Position numbers and translations under genes: made by a program
DNA from: Hypsibius dujardini
Taxonomy: Eukaryota > Tardigrada > Eutardigrada > Parachela > Hypsibiidae
Assembly (NCBI GenBank): GCA_001579985.1
Contig: LRSR01014363.1
Coordinates: 1 to 35,286, forward strand
DNA: 35,286 bases
Reading direction: 5' to 3'
In this document: positions 1 to 8,830 of the stretch, piece by piece
How positions within the stretch are numbered: position 1 is the stretch's first letter
How the letters are laid out: every line of letters begins with the position of its first letter
The notes under the pieces: generated by a model
What the model was told of the DNA's origin: nothing
The model's database searches: none
What the model saw: only the letters and a program-made list of their open reading frames with translations

Positions 1-3000
1 GATCTCCTCAGCCAGCTGCTGATAAAGCTCAGCCGCCTGCCAGATCCCCGGATGACCGACGCCGTCGACCTTGACGTACTCCACGCCCAATCCCACTGCC
101 ATTTCCAGCAGAACGGTCGAGTCGGAAAATGCCATTCCAGTGGCGTTTTGCAGACATACCGGTAATCCCAGCGACTTAGCATGACCGATCCTCCGAATGA
201 CCGATGTGACTGTGTCTTCGCCTTTCACGGTGATAAGGGCACCGCGGAAGCAGACTGGCAAGGCAGATAGTAATTCGTGGAAGACAGAAAAATGCTCATG
301 GAAAAGAAGCGGATATCGGGAACGGCCAGACCATAGTTCGCAGAGCGGTTTGAGCTTGTCGCAATGCTGTTGCGGCAAAAGGAAATATCACTGCCACACT
401 CTAAGCTGCTTCTTGCACATGCGCTTTAGTTTTGAAAACCTGACCAAGTACCTCGGCATTGATTGGACTGAGAATGGCGATCAACTCTGGATATCGGCAA
501 CCCAAAACACCGAGAATTTTCACAATTTGTTCTGGCGGTTTTGGCTTCCCTCTTACGTCATAGTTTCCCTAGGAAGGATGAATTTTTATTCAGCGAATAA
601 AATCATTAAGACAGACGGGGAGGATGGTTCAGGAACGTGCAGGTGGACAGACACAGACAGACAGATAAATAGACATGCCAACAGAAAGATAGACTGGGAG
701 GCATGCGGATAGGCAGGCAGACATAATAAACAACCAGACAGACAGACAGACAGACAGGCAGACAGACAGACAGATAGACAGACACACAGACAGACACACA
801 GAAATATAGACAAACAAGCATGCAGACCAGGTAAACAACTAGGAAATTATCTCGATAAACACATACGGAGACAGACATACAGACAGACATATCGGACGAA
901 CAGATAGATATTAAAGCAGAACGATTGACAGGCAAGCAGGCAGACAGGCAGGTAGCCAAGCGTATAAGATATCGACCTACTGTCAATACAGGAGTAGAAC
1001 CCTCTTACCTTCGCTAGGAGTTCGTTCGTGTTCAGCGAGACTACCAAGTTCGGATGAAAATCCGCTTCGTCTGTCAATTTCTTCAGTGGAGTAAAAGCGT
1101 CTTGAATTTGTTCCATCCCCCAGGACATCGTCGTCCGTCCGTGCATCCGCTGATAGGAAAAAGATTGTAGTTACGGAGAAACATTGTAGCCATGAACGAA
1201 GTAGTGCATGTATGTGTGCCTACCCAGTTTTGATAAAGCAGCATCTTCTCCTTGAAGCTCCTCACAACACCACAAGTCTGCTTAAAAAACTATATCGCAG
1301 AAAAACGATTTGGCTTTTGAATCACCTCTGTGTGTGCCATTTATGTAGGAGGGTCCTACCTTGCTTGGTTCGTAAGAGTCAATAGGAGTCATCATGATGT
1401 CCTGCAGAATTTTGACTTTTCCCGCAGTCTTCTTGGTATTCGAGAAGACAGTCAGCAACGGAAGGGGAACTCCAACCGAAAATTCTAAATCAGGCAGCAA
1501 CACTTTGGCCATCACTCGAACTAGCCGACGGACGGGAACTTTCAGCTGACATGCAGTCAAGCAGAAGGCCGCAAAAGAGACAAAACACAAGCCCGCGAAC
1601 CCATCTTCCAAAACGCTGTGTTCGATTCGTTGGATAGGTTTTACTTTTGGCGGCCAAGGTAACTTGAAAAACTGCAGCAGGGAGCCAACACTATAGGAAT
1701 CTAGACACACTTGTGTATAAAATGCTTGGAGAGTCAGACGGTTCGTTTGCTAGCGTATCTTTTGTCTGTCTGATTGTCTGCCTGTTTGCCTACCTGCCTG
1801 CCTGCATGTGTATTTGTCAGTCAGTTAGTCAATCTGTGTGTCTGTGAGTATGTTTGTCTATTTGTGTGTCTGCCTGCCGGTCTCCTGTCTCCCTGTCTCC
1901 CTGTCTCGCTGTCTGCCGGTCTGCCTGTCTGCCTGCCTGCCTGCCTGCCTGTCTCTCTGTCTCTCTGTCTCTCTTTCTGTTTGTCGGTCGGTCGGTCTGC
2001 CTGTCAGTCTGCCTGTCTGCCTGTCTGCCTGCTTGACCGTTTGTTTACTGGTCTGTTCGGTGGAAACGTGTTAAACCATTTGTGATGCTTCTTACCGGGT
2101 GCTTGTCTTTTCCTTTTTTGCCTTTGAAATCAAATGGTGGCGGTGGTATCTCAGGGATCAATGTCTTAGTGTTATAATATTCCCTAAAATAGGCATAAGA
2201 TTATGCTCGCTTCGGGCTTGCCTATTCTTGGTACTTAAGCGAACACTTCCTTTAAATCAAGGAATCGGATATGAAGACATCAGCTACACATTGATCGATC
2301 TTAAATGCAAATTGAAAAAAGGATTATGTTATGGAGCCGATCGGCTTCCAAATTCGGGTCTTCGAATCACAAGTTTTTCTTACGTCAAGCTGTGATCTAG
2401 GAACAGGAAATCTTTCAGCTTGCATTGTCCGTTTTCGACTTGATGACCACCATACCAATCCAGAACCACAGCTGACGTTTTTGCAAGAATAATTTGTCGC
2501 AGCTGCACATCATCTGGCGGCAAATTAAGTCTAGTAATGCCGTCCGTTATTTGGTGGAAATAAATGCCAAAGAGAAATGCCTGTAAACCCAGAGTGACCA
2601 GGAAAAGTTATGAGATACAGGACATAATACTGTTTGACACTGCATAAACTTCTGTTTTTCCCTGCTTAAAGACAGACAGGCAGACAGACAGACAAGCAAA
2701 CAAGCAGACAGGCAGGCAGACAGACAGACAGAAAGACAGACAGACAGATAGACAGATAGACAGACAAACAGATAGACAGACAGACAAGCAGACAGATAGA
2801 CAAGCAGACAGGCAGAGATACGTACATCCATACAGGTAAGCAGACAGAGATACAGACATTCATACTGTATGATCATTTTCAAGTTCGAGTACTACATCCA
2901 GTGCAAGACTACCGACAGCGTCGCATCCTTGCTGTACAGACACGGATAGAAGTTTCCTCTCGAGTGGAGCGCAATAAAACGGATTTGCAGTAACTTGAGG

Positions 3001-3286
3001 ATCTTCTTTGATCTCGAATTTCGGTCGGAACGCATCTACCTTTCAAACAAGTTGTAGTAGCAACGGAAAGAACGTTTATCTGCTTCTAAAACTAGTATTG
3101 TAAACGTACAAATGGGGCAATGGGATCATGCGGTCGAGCGTGGGCTAAGACATTAACGGCCTTGGCTATTTGCCGGCAAAAACTTTCCCCATGCTCCTCG
3201 TGGAACTTCCTGGCCATTGCGATCTCATCCGGAGAACGAAAAAACGGATCCACATCCGGTATCTCAAGTTCAATTGAACGGAGCAT
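1..3286 (-). CDS. ENO4: Enolase-like protein ENO4 (3' end runs out of the window)
   Basis: Nine exons on the minus strand: 3286-3110, 3039-2866, 2580-2384, 2183-2096, 1671-1360, 1277-1224, 1149-1009, 568-452 and 366 to beyond base 1. All junction phases match and 542 codons are visible. The order of motifs follows vertebrate ENO4, a sperm-flagellum enolase relative: an N-terminal helical segment (HARPHDPIAPF), then PLPLLTVFSNTKKTAGK, NLVVSLNTNELL, YPELIAILSP and MAVGLGVEYVKVDG. Active-site positions of true enolase look lost: the acidic metal ligand of the IEDP motif reads ILSP, the LD-type ligand reads SLN, and the SHRSGE histidine motif reads QNATGM. The LIT-V-K and YVK lysines seem kept. 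I infer a structural pseudoenzyme rather than a glycolytic enzyme. The start ATG at 3286 is the first in exon 1, but that frame is open further upstream, so the N-terminus is uncertain. It lies 187 bp downstream of DRC8 on the same strand. Confidence 0.85.
597..960. repeat. CAGA tetranucleotide array in an ENO4 intron
   Basis: Imperfect CAGA/CAGG array filling most of the intron between the exons at 1009-1149 and 452-568. Read on the coding strand it is TCTG. Confidence 0.9.
1760..2050. repeat. TCTG/CCTG array in an ENO4 intron
   Basis: Imperfect TCTG/CCTG array in the intron 1672-2095. Read on the ENO4 coding strand it is CAGA, opposite to the arrays in the neighbouring ENO4 introns. Confidence 0.9.
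2668..2860. repeat. CAGA array in an ENO4 intron
   Basis: Imperfect CAGA array in the intron 2581-2865. It ends almost at the 5' splice site of the exon 2866-3039. Confidence 0.9.
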
Positions 3287-3473
3287 TTCCAAATTCCAAG
3301 TAAGGAGAGCTAAATAACGTGATGACGGTTTCTCTGTATTACATGAAGCGCAGACATTGTCTGAACTGCAACAGTTTCCACGGAAACTTTCACATATCGA
3401 GTAGAACAAAATTTGTGCTGAAAATGAACGACGCCAGAGTCGATTAGATGTTTTGTGTTGTATGAACAGAGTT

Positions 3474-4399
3474 TCATATGGTATCATCGAATTGCCGACG
3501 CGGTACCCGATCCCGCGGTCGCGGTATCCGGTTAGCCAGCCAGGTCTTGTACCAGCCGTCCACGTAGCTGACATAGTCAAATACACCGCCCGGCATTTCG
3601 GCGGTGAACTTGATCAGCTTCTTCAGTTCCGTCGGAGTCATGCCGTTCTCCTTCTCCTCCTGGGCGAAGATGTCGTTGAGATTCTCCGCATCCAGCGTGC
3701 CCCTCTGCTGCATGTCTAGACGGCGCCATGCCTTAACGGCTTGCTTCGGAGTCGGTGGTCTCCACCGACCCTCACGAAGGATCTGGAAATTGCAGGAATG
3801 AAACAGATGGACGGACAGAGACATGCACGAAGACGAACGGAGAGACAGACACATGCTGATTGATGAAACAGACAGACCGTCAGAAAGACAGACAAACAGA
3901 CAGTCAGTCAGTCAGACAGACAGACAAACAGACAAACAGACAGACAGGTAGGCAGACAGACAGATAGACAAACAGACAGACAGGCAGACAGGTAGGCAGA
4001 CAGACATATAGACAGACAGACAGATACATTTAGGAAGATATGCAAGGCCTTAACTCATACTTCGTAAATCCCGTCGCACAGTGCATTTCTCTCCACATAC
4101 AACAGGTCATCATCGCCCTTCTTTCCGATCACTTTAAACCACTCGTCCATCTCCAGATCCGGCGGAAAAAGTCCCGTCGCACGCACCATAATGGCCGCCC
4201 TGTCGCTGTCCAGCTTCTTCTTCTTATCCGTATCCAAAATGGCAAACAACGCGCGAATTCGTATGCGAATTTTTTGGTTAAACAGCTGATTATAGGAAGG
4301 ACAGATATACGGGATGTCCTCCCACTCCAAGTCCGGCACCGGCTGCGGCGGCAGCGCCGGCGTCTTGCCCCGCTTTCCGCCCGGCTTCTTCGGCGGCAT
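3474..4399 (-). CDS. DRC8: Dynein regulatory complex subunit 8 (EFCAB2-like)
   Basis: Two exons, 4399-4061 and 3782-3474 (stop TGA at 3476-3474), give 214-215 residues. The intron starts GTATGA and ends with a TTTCCAG acceptor, both phase 0. The start is chosen as the ATG of MPPKKPGGKR, a basic Pro-rich head typical of the family. An EF-hand pair follows: loop 1 DTDKKKKLDSDR and loop 2 DMQQRGTLDAEN. The family-specific RWRPPTPKQAVKAWRRLD stretch matches the xYRPP...ILLRAFEVLD region of EFCAB2. Both loops lack several canonical acidic ligands, and loop 1 lacks the central Gly, so calcium binding is doubtful. EFCAB2/DRC8 is part of the nexin-dynein regulatory complex between axonemal doublets. 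ENO4 follows closely on the same strand. Confidence 0.8.
3800..4026. repeat. CAGA array in the DRC8 intron
   Basis: CAGA array with CAGT and CAGG variants, filling most of the single DRC8 intron (3783-4060). Confidence 0.9.
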
Positions 4400-4839
4400 G
4401 ACAGCAATCCGCCAGGACAGATCGCACAAAGAAAGATCAAAATCACTTTGCCAGCCAGCAGTTTAGGAACATTTTCCGTTAGTTGCTCGGCGAGAAAATA
4501 AACAGACAGGTAAAAGGGAATGTTGCTAAGTCTCATGAATGCCTAAGTCATCAATCAATCAATCGATCAATCAATCAGAGACGCAGTACAATGAAATCAT
4601 GTAAAGAGCTGTGCTTTAATAAAGGAACTAGATCAGAAACACCTCTTCAGAGGTGGAAAGGAAGTTTTCTCCAGCGAAAACAGAAAAATAGCGTAATTTC
4701 AACAAGATCAGGCACTGAATTGAGGAAGAAGACTAGCACGTCAGGGTCAGGAACGTCTCCAGTGTTTCTGGTGTCTTAACGGTCAGCAGAAGTAAGATCA
4801 TCGCTCCCCGCATCATGAATTGCGTGTTCCGACAGGCGT
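4400..4839. other. Intergenic gap between HENMT1 and DRC8
   Basis: This 440 bp lies between the HENMT1 stop and the DRC8 start (both genes on minus). It must hold the HENMT1 3' UTR and the DRC8 promoter. The only pattern I see is a short TCAA run at about 4548-4578. No convincing extra exon was found. Confidence 0.5.
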
Positions 4840-6464
4840 TTAGTAGTCATCGTCAAACGCGGGATCCTCCAGCTCCTCCAGCATGTCCGCCATCTCCGAG
4901 CCGAGCGGATAATGCCCCGCCGCCTCCGCTTCCATGTCCAAATTGGGGCTCTCGTCTTCACTTCCGTGATCATTCGGCCCGAGGATTTGGTAGGAGACCT
5001 TGTCGTTCTCCTCGTCGAATTTTATCCAATCGCACAGGGCAGTTTTCAGCGCCACGCGAAGCATCCCCAGCCGATCGGTCTCCTCCGTCGCTTCTAGCAG
5101 ATGCTGCAGGCGCCAGCGCGACGCGAGCAACTGCTCGACCTGGAATGGCGGTGTCGTGAAAACTAAATTTTTATTTAATTTATTAAAATTCGACCAATTT
5201 ATTTAATATTTAAATTATTAAAATTCGGCCAATTTATTTAATATTTAAATTATTAAAATTCGGCCAATTTATTTAATATTTAAATTATTAAAATTCGGTC
5301 AATTTATTTATAATTTTATTTAATATTTAATTTAAATTCTTAAAATCTTTTTCCAAAAATGTAAAATATCCTTTTAATTAAAAGAACTTCGTGAACTGAT
5401 TTTAAGTGTTCGATACTGACTTTGAAGGTGAACCAGTCGTGATGATAGACGTGCAGGTTCTCCTCCTCCTCCTGGAGCTCCTTAGCGAGGGAGTAGCACT
5501 CGCCGCCCATGACGGCGCTCAGCTCCTCCGCCAGGGTCTTCGGCGGCGCCCAGGGGTAGTCCACCTCACGGATGAGCTTATAGGTGGGAGTAGTAATGTG
5601 GCGTTTGACGCGGGGCATGTCGGGGTTGCGGGTGAAGACAGCGATTTGCGAGCAATAACCGTGAGACTCAATCGACTCCGGGGACTGGCAGCCGACGCCT
5701 TGCAACTGGACAGTGTAAGCAGGATACTTTTCCACCACGGCATGGGCCCACGTCTGGAACTCCGCCCGCGTCCACTCAAACCGATGATCCCAATGTCGCC
5801 GGACCTCGACACTCCCGCCCGGGAACAGCGGATTATACTCCACATTGGGCGTGGTGAAGACGGCCAGCTTCGGCTGCACCACCCCGAACACCGTTTCCGC
5901 CAGCGCGACGTGCGTCTCCACGTTCATATGCTCAATCAGCTCGATGGCCGTGACCACATCGATATTCAACAGCCGCTTGTCCGGCTGCGTCGCGTCCCCC
6001 GCAAACACCTCCATCTTCAGGGGGCGCTCCCGCTTGTTGACCATCTCAAAGACGTGCGGGAGGAGCCGTCGGCAGTGCGACCCCACGAGGAACTCGTCGC
6101 AGTCCACCCCGACGATCCGCTCAAACTGCTTCCCGTTCTTGGCGCGCACGAGGAACTTCAACTCGGCGCAGCCGAGGTCCATCAGCGATGTCAGTTCGGT
6201 GGAAGTGGCGCACGCCTCGATCAGCCGTTCGACGGCGCAGTAGCGCTGGATGTAGAGCGGCGGCGTGAAGAGCGGTTCTTCCTCGTCGCCGAAATCATCG
6301 TCGTCGAGATTCACCACTGCCGGGATGTCATCGTCCCACTCTGGCTGCTCCTCCTCCAACGCGTCGGGGTACGGCTCGTCAGCGCCGTCGTTGAACGGGA
6401 TCGATTCTTCGTAGTGCTCGGAGGATGAGTCGCCGGTTGCAGCGTCTTCCTGATGCGGTCGCAT
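4840..6464 (-). CDS. HENMT1: Small-RNA 2'-O-methyltransferase HEN1
   Basis: Two exons, 6464-5421 and 5139-4840, give 447 residues. HEN1 adds a 2'-O-methyl group to the 3' end of piRNAs (and siRNAs in some animals), protecting them from uridylation and trimming. An acidic head (residues about 20-64) precedes the catalytic domain. LFTPPLYIQRY (65-75) is the family entry motif. DLGCAE (96-101) and GVDCDE (119-124) form the SAM pocket. The metal site is E175, E178 and H179 in ELIEHM plus a His in HWDHRFEWTRAEF (about 224-227), so all four expected metal-binding positions are present. TPNVEYNPLFPG (205-216) is also typical. The ATG at 6464 is the likely start. The frame stays open to a TTTTCTGCAG acceptor near 6541, so a 5' UTR intron or a longer N-terminus is possible. 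The donor at 5420 is GTCAGT. Identification is strong. Confidence 0.92.
5186..5340. repeat. 35-bp AT-rich minisatellite in the HENMT1 intron
   Basis: Three nearly exact 35-bp units (5186-5220, 5221-5255, 5256-5290) built around AAATTCGGCCAATTTATTTA, then a diverged fourth. This is the only intron of the gene, and it carries no TCTG array. Confidence 0.92.
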
Positions 6465-6586
6465 TGCCGTACGTGAGACGGAACATGAACGGGAAATGTA
6501 AAGTAGAACTGTTGAGAGGACTGTTCGAGCTATCAAACCTGCAGAAAACGGAGAAACTGAGCAAACTTATTGGTCGAATAACCCTT

Positions 6587-6735
6587 TGATTGATTGGTCG
6601 ATTGTCTCACATGCAGGTTAATCCACAAGCATGGTGGATTGCTTGATTGATTGGTCGATTGTCTCACATGCAGGTTAGTTCACAAGCATACTCTACTGAT
6701 TGATTGGTTGATTGTCTCACATGTAGGTTAATCGA
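6587..6735. repeat. About 60-bp tandem repeat upstream of HENMT1
   Basis: Three copies of a unit holding GATTGATTGGTCGATTG and CTCACATGCAGGTTA. Each copy contains TGATTGG, the reverse complement of CCAATCA (an NF-Y-like CCAAT box), oriented toward HENMT1. It begins about 120 bp upstream of the proposed HENMT1 start codon. Confidence 0.8.
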
Positions 6736-6889
6736 CACATATTGACACTTGAAACGCAGCTAAGATTTAGAAGAGTGAGCTACAAAATTTGATATTTCTG
6801 GTAATTGTGTATCGTCAACAGAAGAGGAAGGCACAATTGTGATCAGATTTTCGTGAAACGAACGGGAACAAGCTCGTCTGTAGTGAATT

Positions 6890-7312
6890 TTATCGATTGA
6901 TTTGTTGATTCGATGGAAGCTCATTTGTAATGAATTTGATTGATTGATTTGTTGATTGGATGGAAGCCAAGTCTACTTTGCCGGAAAATAACCGCAGTAC
7001 TACCTCCGAAATCCCTAAAATGCACCCGAATTTCGATACATCGATATCTTCGGATTTGAAATTCGTCACAAGCAGCGTGAAAGCCGGCGTCAGAATATCC
7101 AAAAAATGACAACGAACCTCAAAAGACGACTGAAGCTCCTTGAGCACTTCCTCTAGTTCCGCCGTGAGTAGGGCGATCGACGACTGTCCCCTCTCGTCGA
7201 CACTTTCGAATTCCAAATCTAAGGCCCAAACCAAAGTGATTTCGTAACAACAGAGAAGAGCTCGCCAGCCCGGAGAAAAACTCGCGGAGTGAGAAGATAG
7301 ATTTCCTTTCAA
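6890..7312 (-). other. Unassigned open frame, possibly an exon
   Basis: A minus-strand frame of about 140 codons without an early ATG. The stretch near 7120-7225 reads like coding sequence (acidic, helical, Leu-rich: ALLTAELEEVLKELQSSF). It is flanked by a possible acceptor (GGGCCTTAG near 7224) and a possible donor (GAG then GTTCGT near 7117). The frame then runs on to a TTGATTGA repeat. I do not recognise the family. It could be a small gene, an upstream exon belonging to HENMT1 (the phase does not fit simply), or chance. It lies between the two divergent genes. Confidence 0.25.
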
Positions 7313-7317
7313 TCAGT

Positions 7318-7440
7318 TTGGTTTGCGCACTGCACTCCATTGATGCGCAATGCACAAATTATAATCGCGCACATTGCACAGCGTCGTTCGGTGTGTGCAG
7401 TGCGCACAACGTCGTCGGTGTGTGCAATGCGCACAAAAAG
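7318..7440. promoter_or_regulatory. TGCGCA-rich direct repeat in the divergent promoter region
   Basis: Five copies of TGCGCA-like sites lie within about 120 bp. Two are in a direct repeat of 27-28 bp (7383-7410 and 7411-7437) with core GTGTGTGCARTGCGCAC. TGCGCA is the half-site of NRF1-type promoter elements. The position between HENMT1 and ARID1 suits a promoter role, but no factor can be assigned from sequence alone. Confidence 0.4.
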
Positions 7441-7599
7441 GCGTGGCCAAAAACAGAAGCCATTTATTTATCTTTTCTTCTCTTTCGAATGTTCCTCGTG
7501 AGGAACTCCCCGGGGCTCCGCTGTGTTTTGGTCCACATCATCTCGCGCGGGCCTGACCTCTCTCTGCATGCGCGACTGTCGTGTCGCTGACCCACTTTT

Positions 7600-7748
7600 G
7601 GCGTGGGCCATCAGCAGCGCGGAGTGATTCCGCCATTGTTTTCTATGACGTGATGCCGTTTCACCCCGATATTATTCCCACTAAACCGACCTGAAATGCT
7701 GGACTGAAATTAGAATTGGATTGTGCGGTCATTTGGCTACCGGAAAAG
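7600..7748 (+). promoter_or_regulatory. Probable ARID1 core promoter and non-coding first exon
   Basis: CGCCATTGTT near 7631 resembles a YY1 site, and TGACGT at 7646-7651 resembles a CRE core. A strong 5' splice site (AAAAG then GTAAGT) follows at 7748/7749. The matching acceptor is TTTTTTCCAG at 8745, 85 bp before the ARID1 ATG. I infer an untranslated first exon ending at 7748. Confidence 0.45.
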
Positions 7749-8169
7749 GTAAGTGCCGTGGGGTGGGGATGAGAGCTGGAGGAGAAATGAATTTTATGGA
7801 TTAGCGAGATTTTTTAGGCAGCCATTTTCTTCCCCATCGATGCTTTGGACTAGTGTACTAGGAATGTCATTTTAAGAAATTTATTTGATTTAAAAAAAAA
7901 ATTAAATACCGTTAAATTACCGACCAAGTTTAGTCAACAAAAAAAGTGTTTCCTATTTAAAAGAGAAGCCACATTTTCAGTAATTAAAATGCGCCTTGAA
8001 GGACAAGCAACTTTTCTTGTACTATGCAGTTGTGCAGTTCTTCTTCGTTTGCGGAATCATATTTGGGAGACGTACTAGATGTGAAAAAACTAGTTGTGCA
8101 CCAGTAAGGCAAATGATTTGTAGCTGCACGGGGAACGCGAAAATTGGCTTGCTAGAGTGACACGTTCAG

Positions 8170-8415
8170 CCGATTCAACCAATCAAGCATTGAATTGTAG
8201 GCATGTGTTATTTATATTTATTACACTCGATCAACCAATCAAGCACTGAATTGTAGCCATGTGTTATATGTATTACACTCGATCAACCAATCAAGTACTG
8301 AATTGTAGGTATGTGTTATTTATATTTATTACACTCGATCAACCAATCAAGCAGTGAATCATAGCCATGTCTTATTTATATTTATTACACTTGATCAATC
8401 AATCATTGAATTCAG
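8170..8415. repeat. 51-57-bp tandem repeat in the ARID1 5' UTR intron
   Basis: Four and a half copies of a unit beginning GATCAACCAATCAAGC and ending TATTTATTACACT. Each full copy contains AACCAATCAA, a good match to an NF-Y CCAAT box, on the plus strand. Confidence 0.85.
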
Positions 8416-8830
8416 ACATTTCCGTGATTCGTTTTGTATTTTCAAAGGGTAAGATAAGATTGTTGATTTCGGTGATGTTGTTATCTTATTTAATTGTAGA
8501 GAGATAAATTTGTGGCTTATGAAAGTAGATAGAGAATAATGTAGTAAACATAAGAACGTGTGTTATTCTATTTGCAATCTCATTTTAGATGCTGAAAATG
8601 TGACTTCTTCTAAATCAGTAGGCTTTCTATTTAATTATACTTTGCCTGTGGGTTAAATTTATTTCAATTCAGGCTTTTTATTAAACTAAACAATAAGAAC
8701 TGCTGATCTAGACTTTAATTGTTATTTAATTATTATTTTTTCCAGATTATCGGATAATTAATTCCTTCCTTCCCGTCGTTGCTGAGTCGAGCCGTTTTCA
8801 CCTATTTTTGATAGGATTGGTATCCAAAAA

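Noticed and set aside
197-712. 171-codon plus-strand frame at the left end
   Set aside because: It runs antisense through two ENO4 exons and into a CAGA array; composition is random-like.
586-986. Cys/Val/Ser/Leu-rich 'membrane protein' frames (also at 1774-2085, 2547-2882, 16038-16332, 28332-28602, 29460-29755 and others)
   Set aside because: They are translations of TCTG/CAGA arrays, which have no stop codon in any frame; they lie in introns of better-supported genes.
5406-6428. 340-codon plus-strand frame over HENMT1
   Set aside because: It is antisense to the HENMT1 catalytic exon, whose protein has all family motifs; long antisense frames are common in GC-rich exons.
8170-8415. CRISPR-like spacing of repeats
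   Set aside because: The units are contiguous tandem copies with no unique spacers, in an intron of an animal gene.
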